A DNA stretch of 64,000 bases from Eukaryota sp. TZLM1-RC (taxonomy: Eukaryota; Metamonada: BaSk clade). Below the pieces are notes generated by a model that ran no database searches, was not told the origin of the DNA, and was given only the letters and a program-made list of their open reading frames with translations. The stretch covers positions 1,388,501 through 1,452,500 of the forward strand of contig JAUPSS010000007.1 of the NCBI GenBank assembly GCA_040285825.1, given 5' to 3'. Both the position numbers and the translations under genes were made by a program. This document shows positions 53,279-64,000 of this stretch, one piece after another (the stretch's first letter is position 1; every line of letters begins with the position of its first letter).

Positions 53279-54070
53279 ATTCTAGTATAATCTCTATCTT
53301 GTCGCAAACGCTTCATAATAACGTGCCTCATAAATTGATTTGTAAGTGTGGATCAAAATTTTTCCAAATCATATATTCGATTGCAAACATTTAAAAACTT
53401 CTCGATCAAAAGTTCATGATGCAGTAAGAGATCAACTCTACTGTGTGTCAAAATTGTAAGTCATTGTTTTTTATTGATCACCGTTGCTTTCCCGTATGGT
53501 TGCTGCAGATACTTCAATTCCTTTGATCGAACTGAAGGTCTTTAGTGCTTGAAGGTCTTGAAGGTACTACCATTATTGCGAGAAATCAAATCAAATTTTC
53601 CTGAACTTGAAACCTTTGTTTATAGGTTTTATGGTAATTCATATATTTATTGATGATTTTGATAACCTTGTAAAAAGAAGAATGAATAAGCGTTTTGATT
53701 GTCGCTTGTGGCTAAATCGTATTGTTTTTACCATTTTCAAATCAATTCCTAAAATGATTTCGAAAGCTTTAATGTCTGTCAGTGCACATTACGAAGACAT
53801 TGCTGCTGTAAGGTTTAATGGTGTGGAAGCTTGTTTGGATGATATTGACTTTTAGACTGTGGTTTTGAAAATAAATTAAAATTAAAAGAAAAATAACTTT
53901 TTGCAGATGCGAGACCCACTGATGTCTGTTATGATTCTTGTATTCCAATAGCTCTAGTATTTCTGAACGAAAACCTACAGTCTCTTCTTATTGACAGATT
54001 TTGGTAATAAAGACAAAGAATTTTAACCTTGTCGTATCCTTTGGTTTTTATTGTAATTAATACAAAAAAG
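53279..54070 (+). mobile_element. Mosaic of LINE A' and C-type fragments
   Basis: 53290-53460 is the A' knuckle region. 53575-53630 is a short RT piece (EIKSNFPELETFVYRFYG). It is joined directly to a C-type C-terminus (53640-53855; FIDDFDNLVKRRMNKRFD, ending DDIDF). 53880-54060 is A'-like 3' sequence. It is heavily rearranged and non-coding. Confidence 0.6.
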
Positions 54071-54079
54071 TTTCTAGAA

Positions 54080-54540
54080 AAAACTTCCAAACAATTGTTT
54101 GAAGAGTTGAACTCAATTGCCTAAAAACTTAACCGAATGATGCTTTGAGATTTTCTGAAACATATCCAATTAACTATTGTAGGACTGCGTTTTAGTTCCA
54201 ACTTCAATCATATATTTCGATCTACAAATCCTCTAATCACTAGGCAATTGACTTAGATGTTTGATGAATCACGTACAAAAGTTTTGTCACAATTACTGTG
54301 ATGTAGAATGTTCCAAATTCCAAACCATGCTTATCTTAGTCCACATAATGGCGGTTTAGGTTGGAAAGAGGCTTTTGTTGTTACTTGGTGTGCTTTTATT
54401 GGTGGATGCAGAAATGTAATCATTGAGTTTTCCGAAAGATTTGCAGATTGGGAAGATTTATTGATGACAACGCAATGTTCCACTGTTTTTGCATTAGAAG
54501 CAGAAATTCAAATTTTGATGCAGAAAAAGTGAGTTGATGC
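54080..54540 (+). mobile_element. LINE B fragment
   Basis: Matches 8150-8640 of LINE B, including the region upstream of the 50.5 kb copy's truncation point, with many stops. It helps define where B begins in the chimera at 8151. Confidence 0.7.
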
Positions 54541-55330
54541 ATTCCCCAATATATGAATATAATATTGGCAGTAACAGAAAAAATTCTTTCATCTATGAAC
54601 CACCTTGCCATTTACTTCCACCCTTGTAGTTCTTTCAATACATCGAAAGGAGTCATGTCTATTCTTTTTCACTGAAAATCGATACGCAGAATTCTACACG
54701 TGAAAGAAGCTCTTACAATGCATCGAAATTGGCTTTCTGACACCATTGCCAATGTCTCTCTTTTTCTATGCAAGAACCGATGAACCATCATGAACCAATT
54801 CAATTGTACACAGCCTTGGTTTAAACAAAACAAAAAACTGAATAAATCGATTTTCATTATCGCCAAGTGTTAGTCTTTACACTATTCTAGAGTGTAGATA
54901 GACTTATCTATTTATTCTTGTATGCTAGCTTAATGTTCATAGTTTATTCATGGAGACCTCACTTGTGATGGTATTGAAATTCACTATAGCTCATTTCTCG
55001 TCATAATAAATTACTCTCTGGCTATACATATGTCTGACCCTAGCCCACAGGCATCACAAGGCTAGATACTTTGCAACTGTCGAATTAAACTATATGAAGA
55101 AAAGTCAGCAATTGCTTCACAGCCGTGTCTTGAATCTTCTGGAAACATACTCAGTATATACCATAAATCAACTCAATAAAATACCAAAAACTACAATCAA
55201 TCTGGAACCTCTTGATTTCTACAACTGCACATCATGAATCAACTGCCATATCCATAGCTTCAGAACAAGGCTTAGTTCTGATTTAAAAACAAGCTTTAGA
55301 AATTGTGTTGCCATTGAGATAATGTCAATC
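54395..55330. repeat. Segmental duplicate of 25350-26394
   Basis: Collinear match through the non-coding block with CATTCCCCAATATATGAAT and the CTGACCCTAGCCCACAGGC block. One internal section of the 25 kb copy (25770-25960) is absent or replaced here. Confidence 0.65.
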
Positions 55331-56540
55331 AAATATTTGATTGTTTTGATCTACATTTTGTCAAGAAAAAGTCAGAAATATTGGAACAAACGCCGATAAA
55401 ATCAGAGTTCGCTCATGAAATCTCAATCGACTTGTTTTTCTGACAGTGCGTCTTTCATTTGATGGACAACAGTATCTTCAAAATGTTTGAACATCAATAA
55501 GGATTAAGGTGATTTTCTTGAAACAACGTGCCAAAGTCAACACGTTAAATATGAATCATTTATTAGGTAACACAAACAGAAAATCAACTTTAAGGTGTTA
55601 AAACTAACAATGAACCAATATCAAAAATGTATCGATGTTTTGGTCTTTTTCATTCAAATATTGAAATCGCAAATGAAGCTTCCATCTGATCAAACAATTT
55701 CATGTTGCATAGCTGTAACAAATCGATAACATGTCCAAATGCAATTGTAGAACTTTTGTCTTGCATTTTTGCTTCAACGTTTTTTTGGATTACATAAGAA
55801 TAAATGGTTTTATTTTTTGCAAAGGTTTGAGATTTGAAATCAATCGAAAAAACGAAACAGTCGAATTTTGGTTTCTTGAACAACTTATTTTTTCCACAAT
55901 ACTCAAGAGAAAAATGAATTAGCGTTAATGTAGCGCGGTTCACTTTGCGTCATGCATTGAATTTTTCAACATCGATATTCCATTGTCGTTCATAACATGA
56001 TGCTGTTAGAGACAATTTTTCGGTATTGCACAACGTACAACAATGTCGTGTATCACAGGGCCTCTATTTCTTACAAAATTTTGGGGTTTATTGATTTAAG
56101 AACATGTCAACAAGAAATACAACAATCAAACTGTAGATCAACAAACGGTGTATCCACCCTCCTTCAAAACAGTTAAATGCCAAGGATTCAAGAAATTGTC
56201 CAAATTACAATCGTGACTGAGAAAAGAAATTCACCATCCAATAAAAAATGGAAACTGTCATCATGTTTGGCTAGTAAACGTGACTGAGAATTTTTCCAGT
56301 TCTTTTGTTTACAACTACATCTGAATCTTCAAGGGAAAGCATCTTTGTGTTGTATCGGGTACTGTCAACAAAATATAGACTTCACTAGTGACAGCCTCTG
56401 TAAAAACCAGTGAATTTATTAAGATGTGTCCAGGTGTTCCATCTGTGTTTTAAAAAGATATAAATATTATTCTAATCATAAAGAAATTATTGCCAATCAA
56501 TATGAACTAAAACAGTACTAAAGATATGGCAACAACAAGC
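55331..56540. other. Intergenic region with a decayed LINE B piece
   Basis: No gene supported. About 55935-56095 resembles LINE B around CACTTTGCGTCATGC and GATGCTGTTAGAGACA (compare 51150-51270) and is strongly degraded. Confidence 0.45.
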
Positions 56541-56544
56541 CTTC

Positions 56545-56693
56545 TGATGGTCTTCGCTGGTTAGTATCAGACATAACTGTATAAAAGTAAGGAGATTTAT
56601 CACGAAAAGGAATTGCATTCTCTCTTCTTAAACTAATAGGCGGAATACTAATAAACTATATAAATATACTATAAATACTATTCAAGACTAACA
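56545..56693 (-). repeat. 3' LTR of Ty3-like element 1
   Basis: 149 bp, TG...CA, about 95% identical to 63577-63725. The last integrase-region frame ends just inside it (56688). Confidence 0.9.
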
Positions 56694-58607
56694 CTGCCTT
56701 CTCCTCTCTTTCGAGCGACGAGCCCTGGAAGGTCTAGTCACAGGAGGTGAACCATTGGAATTGGTACGCTTCTTGGGAGGAGCGGATTTAGTACGGCGAC
56801 GTGCTTTTGAAGTCTTGATAAAGTCTTTATACGCGGCAGTATTTTGGACTGTAGACGCGTGTTCAGTGGTAAACGAATTGGATACGATTTCAGTAATTAG
56901 GAAAGGTCCTAAATAATCTCCATGTAGCTTAACGGAGGACCTGGAAGCTCGTAATACCAATTGACCAACTTCAAAAGAATTTGGAGTTGTGGATCTAGTT
57001 AGCTTGGAAGCTTGATGGTGTGCTGCCCTTTCCTGTTTTTCTTTCAACCTTCGAAATTTAGATTGAATTTCTTGAATAAAAGATTACTCAGACGTCGAGC
57101 TTTCAATGATTTCAAGAATTTTGCCAGGGTCTGATCTAGGAGACACATCTGAGCCAAAGATCACTTACTTGGTATGGAGTGTGGTTAGTTATTGAGCTCT
57201 TGGAAGAGTTGATCAATAATTGCACATAAGGCAAGTATTCAGACCACACATCGTAGGCGTTGAAGTCTACGAGCAATTTCCGTAGGTTTTGCAGAATGTC
57301 TCTGTGTCGGCGCTCTACCAGGCCGTTGGACTGAGAAAACCTCGGTATTGACTTTGACACCTCTATGCTTAAAAATTTGCTTAGTTCGTCAAAGACAGCT
57401 TTGGAAAATTCGGGTATATTATCGCTGTGGATTTGAAATGGAATACCAAAGATGGCACAGACTTTCCAAATTAATGCATCTGCAGTAAGATTGGCATTTA
57501 TCTCTTTGAAAGGCACGATGATCGTGAATCTAGAGAAGCTGTCAATAAATACGAGGATGTATTTGTAGCCTTCTTGATCTGCTGGGAGAGGACCAATAAT
57601 GTCGGTTTTGACGCGAGCAGAAGGTCTGTCGGCCTACAATGAACCGGTTGGGGGAACATGCAGTTTGGGAACTGGCTTTGTTTTCTGACAGGAGGGCATT
57701 CTTGGACGTACTTATTCATGTCGGTAAGCATGTTTGGCCACCAATAATCGCTATTTCTGAGCTTGTTCAGGCTTTCAGCTCTGCTTGGATGGCCTCCTTG
57801 CAGAAGTCCATGCAACAAGTTAAGGGTGTCCTTAATGAGTGATTTGGGAATCACTATCTTGTTGTCGTGAGTTATATATAAATCAAGATGATTGTTATGA
57901 ACACAGTTGTTGAAAGAGGGGTCATTGGAAGCTATAGCAAGCTTCTGTTCGGACCTAATCCTAGAGAGCCATGGCTCGAAAATAGGCAGGTCGTTGGAAC
58001 ATCGTTCTCTGATGACCATGATACGTTTGAAGTTGTTTAAGTCTTCGATGTAGTATCTTTCATTTTCTGTTCCATCAATTTTATCGATGTAAAATATTGG
58101 ATGAAAATTTGGAGACATTTGATGGGACAAATGATTGATCTCTTGATGGTCTATAGGCGGAACTATTCGAGACAACATATCAGCCCAGAAGTTATCTTCG
58201 CCTTTGGTATGTACCAAATCGAAGCAGAATTCGGAGAATATGGGTAACCATCTGGTTACAATTTTGTTCTTCTCAGGAGCCGTGAACATGTAGGTAAGGT
58301 TTTGATGGTCTGTGAATATGACCAGTTTCCTTCCTTTCAAGTAGTTTTCAAAACCACTTTGAGTTAACATGAGCAGGATGGCATAGAGTTCCTTTTGGTT
58401 TGTCGGCCAGTTCTTTTGCAAGTTGGTTAACAACCGGCTGAAGAAGCTGAATGACCTACATTTGCTGTTGATCGGGGAGAGGGGGGGGGAGGTACCGGGG
58501 TAGTCGACTCGTTCGAATTGTTCCCATATGACGCCGCCTACAGCTATGTCGGATGCATCGCAACTAATTGAAATTTGGTTTTCCAGAGGAGGTAAGCTGA
58601 GCGGCAT
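56688..58607 (-). pseudogene. RNase H and integrase region of Ty3-like element 1
   Basis: 58607-57498 begins with RNase H motifs (ISISCDASDIAVGGVIWEQ, FTDHQNLTYMF) and continues into the integrase zinc region (LLHGLLQGGHPS, YVQECPP). A one-base break there (near 57690) shifts the frame, so the first core Asp block (IDSFSRF) is read in another frame. 57516-57136 carries HSDNIPEFS and SNGLVERRHRDIL. 57047-56688 has the GPY/F-like LGPFLIT and a basic tail. The core Asp and Glu positions are still recognisable. Confidence 0.75.
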
Positions 58608-58634
58608 GTGCTTCGCTATCAGTTGTTTGATCTT

Positions 58635-60863
58635 TTAGAGGAGTCCGTCGTGCATGTCGGTCCATTGTAGGCGTTGCGCGCGGGGCTTGGATTTAACGTT
58701 GGAGTTGTTTCCATCATTCTTAGTCAATTTGATGATAGGAGCGATGAGCTCAGATACCTGAGGAATCCATTCTCTAATGAAGTTGACTGATCCTACGAGG
58801 CTGCGGATGTCTTTGATTGTCTTTGGTCTAGGTAGATTCAACAAAGATTCAACGCGAGTGGGATCGATAGTCCGTTGTTTGTTTTGAAAACATTGCCCAG
58901 TATCTTGATTGGGTGTCTGGAAGACACGAAATGGCACTTTGGAAGTCCCAAGGAAACTCTTTTGCATCTGGCTTGATCAAGGACGCGACGGAGGCGTTCA
59001 ATGAATTCGTCAAAGGTTGAACCTATGATTATGATGTCATCTATGTAAATGAAGACACCGTCTCCAGAGAAAATGTCAGCCATGACGTTTTGGAAAACGG
59101 CTGGGACATTCTTTAGGCCAAAAGCTGCACGTTCGAACATGATACTTTTGCCGGGAATGCTCAGGGCTGTTCTGCCAGTCCTTTTCAGCAATCTTGAGTT
59201 GCCAAGAGGCTTTGGGGAGGTCAAAGATGCCTATGTAGTTCGCTTGGGAGAGAAATACCAGCACATCGGAGATCCTTGGAAGGTTGGGCTCAACAGGAAT
59301 GGTGTTGGCGTTGACTCCGTCCTTGCCACTATAATCACCGGTAAGGCGGGGCTTACGGTGATTTGGGTAGACCACTAGACAGACAGGGGAGCTGAACTCA
59401 TGGTTCGATGGAACAGCAAATCCTGAGTCTACAAGATCGTCGAAAATTTGGTTAGCGACCTCTAGCCTGACTGGATTCAGGGTCCTGGGGGGTCTTCTAA
59501 CTCTGACGTCTTCATTGTAGAAGTTGATTTCCATGGGAGGGCAATCTATACCTTCAGCATGAGGCTTGAGGGTAAATACGTCTTCGAACTCTTTCAAAGT
59601 TTGAAGTAGGGACTTCTTGAAATGGTCGTTGTCGAGGTTGATGGTACAACCAGATGAGTTGATGTGTTCCAACCAACGTGTGGAAACGTTGACGACTTCT
59701 GAAGCTTGTGATATTCGATGATCGAATTCGGCTTCAGGTAATAGTAATGTGCGACAGGCGTCGTCCATTCTAATGTAAATGCCCTTGTTGTTCATCAGTC
59801 CAAGGTGACTCAACAAGTCAGCACAGATGAGAATGGCCTCATGTTCAGGAACGATGCTGAACTTGTGTTTCACATGTACAATCTGGGTAAGTCTAATGCT
59901 AAGGGTTCCAGAAGCAGTACCAAGGGACTGTGAGGTAGTTCCATCAGCAATCTTGTAGGATATGGTTTCGCTGGAACGAGCCATGTTACAATTACTGATG
60001 ACGTCTTCCGTGACTACTGAGCATGTTGCGCCAGAGTCGATTATGCCTTTAACTTCGACATTGTTGATCGAAAAGTTTAATTGTAGGCAGTTGTGATTCG
60101 TGGATTGCACCATAAAAATTGTATCAGAATCATGTCCATTCAAGTCGGCTTGTTCTGAGAAGAAGTTAGCCTGACTGTTGAGTATCTTGGTAGGTTCCAA
60201 GTTGGCCAGTGGATTGATTAGGGAATCTTTCCATGCTGAGCTTTCTGTGTGTATTTGTGTTGTTGTTGTAGGGGGTATGGTTACGAAAGTACATAAATAG
60301 TGACGGGAACGTTTATTGTAAGAAGAGCCTCTGCCTCTGCCGCGAGTGCCTCTTCGACTACGGAAACCAGAACCTCTAGAACTTCTACCTCGAGCTTGCT
60401 GTTGAGCTTGTTGCTCTCTCCACTTTTTGCTTCTTTGGCAGTCCTCACTAGGGCACCTTTCAGTCGGTTGACCCATTTGTTTACAGATTGCATTGAACAT
60501 TGGACTCAGACTCAGTGGAAGACGGTTGAGTAGAGCTTCCTTCTTGCCGATGTTGTTTTGGGCGCCTGCCAGAGCTGGAACCTCTTGGTTTGGGGATAGC
60601 AGGGAAGAAGGTACCGTCTGTCTGCGATGGTTTTCAGTCTGAAATGAGATTCTGTTCTGATACAAGAAGTCAACGTGATTAATCTGCTCCTTGAAAGATC
60701 TAGCATTACACAAATTTTCGTATTGTATTTGGAGAACACTGAAAAATTCTCCTAGGGTGTGGTCATCTGAGTAGTAATGGGAGGGATTGGACCAGATCCT
60801 GAGGAGTCTGTCCCTGATGATGGTGATATCGATGCTTTCGATGACGTGAGAAGCAATTCCCAT
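58635..60863 (-). pseudogene. Nucleocapsid-like, protease and RT region of Ty3-like element 1
   Basis: 60863-59076 begins with the end of gag, an Arg/Gly-rich stretch (GRGRGSSYNKRSRH), then an aspartic protease motif GIIDSGATCSVV and the first RT blocks (FAVPSNHEFSSPVCLV, DYSGKDGVN, FDLPKASWQL). A frameshift near 59190 moves to 59224-58838, which holds the catalytic IYIDDIII. A second shift near 58875 leads to the RT connection (LVGSVNFIREWIP). The gag and pol frames overlap by about 112 bp near 60752-60863, where a programmed shift is plausible. Confidence 0.78.
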
Positions 60864-63606
60864 TCGGGAAGTCGGTCGACGGGGTTTTCGTGGATGGTGA
60901 TGTGTCTCATCTGTTGAGTCAGACCACGAACATCTTGGATAGCGGTGGAACGCGTTAAAATTCTACCTATGTTAAGCATGAAGTCTATCCATCTGTTACC
61001 ATAATCTCTCTCAGACCAATCCATGTTTACAGCATGTAGTGCGTCCAGGGCTTGATCCAGTCTAGTAAATTGGGTTCTCCTTAGGATCTGTTCCCAAATG
61101 TTGCGTTCGTCTCTGCTGGTTGGGACCATGGTAGAGGAAATTGAAAGGCCAGTGCCTTGATACCTTAAAGCGTTGAGAGCTTCAGGTGTAACGCATTCAG
61201 CTAAGTTTCTGGGACTAATGCACATGGCAGATCTGAAGAGATCCCATTCATGAATTGGTTTACTGTCGAACCGTTGATCAGATGCCAGTTCTGCTGATCT
61301 AGCTAGTTCAGGTTCTTCGCGAAGTCTAGCAACTTTGCTGGCCAAAGCAACTTGGGCAGGATCCTCAATGTTGCCTCGAGCCTCGTCTACAATTCTATCC
61401 GTACGACTCCAGAGGATAATCTTGTTAACAAACTTGAGGAGTTTATCAACGTCTTTTAAATCTGTCGTGTCGAGAGTTGGAATTTTGGGGCGGTCTCTGC
61501 GTCTATTGTCCCTATCTCTTGATTCCACCATGGACGATAGGAGAAGGTTACTATCGTAAGTACCTGAGAAAGTAAAACGTGAAGAACTAACCGTAGAAGG
61601 TGTTGGTTGAGCCGTGTGTTGTGAACTTGTTGAACCAGTGGAAGGAGGTGTGGGTGGAACCACTGATTGTTCCATAGGCTGTGCAGGTGCTGGAGTTTGT
61701 TCCATTGGTACAAGCACAGTTGGAATTGAGTCTGGAGTTGGGGACTCATCACTGACTTCTACTACAACATCCTCTTCAGTTTGTTCCATAAGAGGATTAT
61801 GCGAGGGTTGTGTTGAAAGTTCTGTAGAAGTTTCCATAGGTTGTACTGCGGAGGGTGGAACTTCGCTTTGGTGAGGTTCAGGAGAAGGTTCTGTTTCTTC
61901 AATCTGGGCTGGAACCTGATAAGAAGAGATCGCTGGTTGAACCAAGCGTGTTTTCTCTATACAACCTTCCACCATGGCCCATTGCAATATCCTGGATTCT
62001 ATACATCCCGGGAAAACAGTGACGAGCTGGAGGGCTCTTTGAAGATTACCAGATCTTCTGTGGTCAGGACCACAATATGAAGCTATATGGTCAGGACGTC
62101 TGTCGTAAAGAAAGAGTCTTTCACCATATGTGGTTTCGGTTAACCACCACCCTGTTCTATAATCTCTGTCGATAAGGATATCGAGAGATGTGTTGTACCC
62201 AGGGCTGAACCTAGGGTAGGGGCAAGGGTTGTGAGCATTTATGAAGAGGTTATCTTCATCTCCAGCGAAGCGTCTGAATACTCCTTCTCGAGTAGTTCTC
62301 ATGAACCTAACTCCGGGTGTGGGGTCGTGAGTGGGTTCAGGATCGTGTCTCGTGCTCTCTGGAGTAATTCTTTCGTCGGAGAGATATGGACCAATCCTTG
62401 GAGTGATCCATAATCCTAGGTCATTTTCGACTCTAGGACCGAAAAAAGGACGACGCCCATTGCTCATTTCCGTGGGAGGGATGGTTTCGGGGTCTTCTGG
62501 AATTACTTGAGAATCCCTTTATCGGCCATAAGGATTGTGCTGACGGGAAGCACCACGATGAACACTTGAGCTAGCATAGGAGCTAGCTTGAGAAGGGGTG
62601 GGTTGAGCAGGTGTAGAGGATGTTCCTCTTCTAGCTTCAATCTGTCGGTCCAGTCTTTTCCTGTGTTCACAGTTTCGTTCTTCTTGAAGAAAACGCTCTA
62701 AATATTCTTTAGAGACCTCACCAGGAATTCTGTCAATTTCAGATGGAGGTGCCGTGGGAGGGACCTGATGATGAGGTAGAGGAGAGAATTCCTTGGGAGG
62801 TTCCTCGTACTCTACCAAATCTGGAAAGATTTGTTCGTACCACTTCCTTTGCTCTTCAGAAAGGTACTGAAGGAAGGTTCGAAGTGCTAGGAATGGAGTC
62901 ACTAGCCTGGAGAGGGGAAACAGACAGATTATTAACTCCACTTACTGTTGAAGTTAGAGGAGATTCTGAAGTTGGAACAGCAGGATTTTGACTGACTCTC
63001 CTTACAATTGGAATTGAAGGAAGTTGATGGGAGGATGGAACCTCAGACTCAGGTCTAGGAGATGAAGTTGGGACTTCAGTGTCCTGTCGAGAGGAAGGAG
63101 TTTGGACTTTCAGATCCTTCTGTGGTGTTTTGAGAAGGGTGAACCGTCTCTTTTCTTTGAATAGAAGGTGAAGGTGGAACTTCAGAGTTTCTTTCAGGGT
63201 GGGGAGAAGATGGGACTTCTGATACCCTGAGTGAAGAAGAAGATGGAGGAGCTTCGGAATCCTCAGCATCTTCGTCGTCGTAGGAGACTAACGAAGGGCT
63301 TCTTCCTTCTGAAGGAATAGAATCCTTAGAAGGGTTGTTTCCTTCCACAGGAACGGAATCCCGAGGAGGGGAGCTTCCTTCCATTGGAGCGGCATCCTCA
63401 GGAAGGGAATCGTCTTCCTTTGGGGTAGAACCCTCAGGAAGAGTGGCTTCAGGAAGCGCAGAAGCTTCTACTGAAGAAGAAGGCACGGGAGCTAGGTCTG
63501 TGGTTAGTGGTGAGGAAGAGGGACCAGTGTCTTCCTCGTGGATCCTGCGTTGAGCCGTTGACGAACCAACACGTATTGATGGTCTTGGCTGGTTAGTACC
63601 AGACAT
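60752..63606 (-). pseudogene. gag-like polyprotein of Ty3-like element 1
   Basis: ATG at 63604-63606 lies within the 5' LTR. 63606-63076 is Ser/Pro/Glu-rich and disordered. After a shift (near 63130) and another (near 62900) the frame 62941-62519 follows. A single in-frame TAA separates this from 62467-60752 (571 residues), whose C-terminal part (WEQILRRTQFTRLDQALDAL) has the helical look of a capsid. There is no Cys-His knuckle; RGG-type sequence in the pol frame may replace it. Confidence 0.65.
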
Positions 63607-63725
63607 AACTGTATAAAAACAAGGAGATTTATTACGAAGAGGAATTGCATTCTCTCTTCTTAAACTAATAGGTGGAATACTAATAAACTATATTAATATA
63701 CTATAAATACTATTCAAGACTAACA
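63577..63725 (-). repeat. 5' LTR of Ty3-like element 1, containing the gag ATG
   Basis: 149 bp. Minus-strand start TGTTAGTCTTG, end GACCATCA. A TATA-like TTTTTATACAG precedes the ATG at 63604-63606. The coding frame crosses the LTR boundary into internal DNA, and I see no ordinary tRNA primer-binding site there. Confidence 0.85.
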
Positions 63726-63729
63726 CTTC

Positions 63730-64000
63730 TTGGCTATCAAAAATTATTCTCGATACAAAGGCTCTTGAAAGGAAGTGACACGATATCATTAACACAGTAA
63801 TTAAATTTGGTCTCCGAAATTAATATGTATAGTACTTCCGAATGTCATGACATATTTAAAGTTCAACATCTGAGTAAACAAATGTAACAATAAACAATGA
63901 TTTTTTCACTCAAAGGGTCTTTGCTGAAGGAAACACTGCCCTTAATAGAAGTCTGATGGCGGAAGTGATGAATATTGAAACTTAACTAATGATTCTGAAG
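63730..64000 (+). mobile_element. Intergenic sequence ending in a LINE B fragment
   Basis: 63730-63900 shows nothing recognisable. From about 63905 to the window end the sequence follows LINE B around CTGCTGAAGGAAACACT to GATTCTGAAG, with indels. Confidence 0.5.

Larger units (their letters stand above)
56545..63725 (-). mobile_element. Ty3/gypsy-like LTR retrotransposon 1 (complete in outline, decayed)
   Basis: 7181 bp between 149-bp LTRs (56545-56693 and 63577-63725), which start TG and end CA. It is flanked by CTTC on both sides (56541-56544, 63726-63729). The minus-strand order is gag, aspartic protease, RT, RNase H, integrase, which is the Ty3 order. The LTRs differ at 8 of 149 positions by my count, so it is not a very recent insertion. 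Pol has several frame breaks. Confidence 0.88.

Overview
The window looks like nuclear DNA of a unicellular eukaryote (a protist) that I cannot place further. It is AT-rich. Host genes are long and mostly uninterrupted, and the one intron I can support is only 31 bp. The code is standard: TAA, TAG and TGA all end plausible genes. Host proteins are eukaryotic types: a RING/kinase/multi-membrane fusion, a Ser/Thr kinase, an RCC1 plus leucine-rich-repeat protein, and an LRR/coiled-coil protein of centrosomal type. Much of the rest is retrotransposon debris with short target-site duplications (TSDs).

Layout. 1-11.9 kb: two head-to-head copies of the RING-kinase-membrane gene in a large inverted duplication. 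The left copy (minus) has one frameshift. The right copy was split after its 13th codon by a 3.8 kb LINE insertion flanked by a 12-bp TSD. 12-13.3 kb: a small hypothetical gene and a membrane protein. 14.7-17.7 kb: a long R2/CRE-like LINE (family C) carrying a 228-bp MITE. 17.9-19.4 kb: a kinase with the 31-bp intron. 20.4-24.5 kb: a second inverted repeat around a paralogous membrane protein gene. 25.3-30.2 kb: segmental duplicates of other parts of the window, then degenerate LINEs. 30.5-34.3 kb: the RCC1-LRR gene with an 84-bp minisatellite. 34.3-41 kb: nested elements, namely a LINE split by a deleted Ty3-like element, a 178-bp GC-rich insert, more LINE pieces and a chromodomain-bearing integrase. 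40.9-42.3 kb: a decayed Fanzor (eukaryotic TnpB-like) gene followed by a strong hairpin where a guide RNA would be expected. 42.4-50.1 kb: the LRR/coiled-coil gene with nested 687-bp and 252-bp tandem repeats. 50.5-56.5 kb: LINE copies. 56.5-63.7 kb: a Ty3-like LTR element with 149-bp LTRs and a 4-bp TSD.

The LINEs share one plan: an N-terminal Cys/His finger (seen in C), RT with a YMDD box, a CCHC knuckle and a C-terminal restriction-like endonuclease. I call the families A, A', B, C and D. Several copies are fused end to end (A to B, C to B, D to B), and one fusion lies inside a single TSD, which fits template jumping during target-primed reverse transcription. The two Ty3-like elements whose gag start is visible place that ATG inside the 5' LTR.

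Limits: all similarities were judged by eye within the window. Family names rest on motifs, not searches. Many single-base breaks lie in homopolymers and could be sequencing errors.
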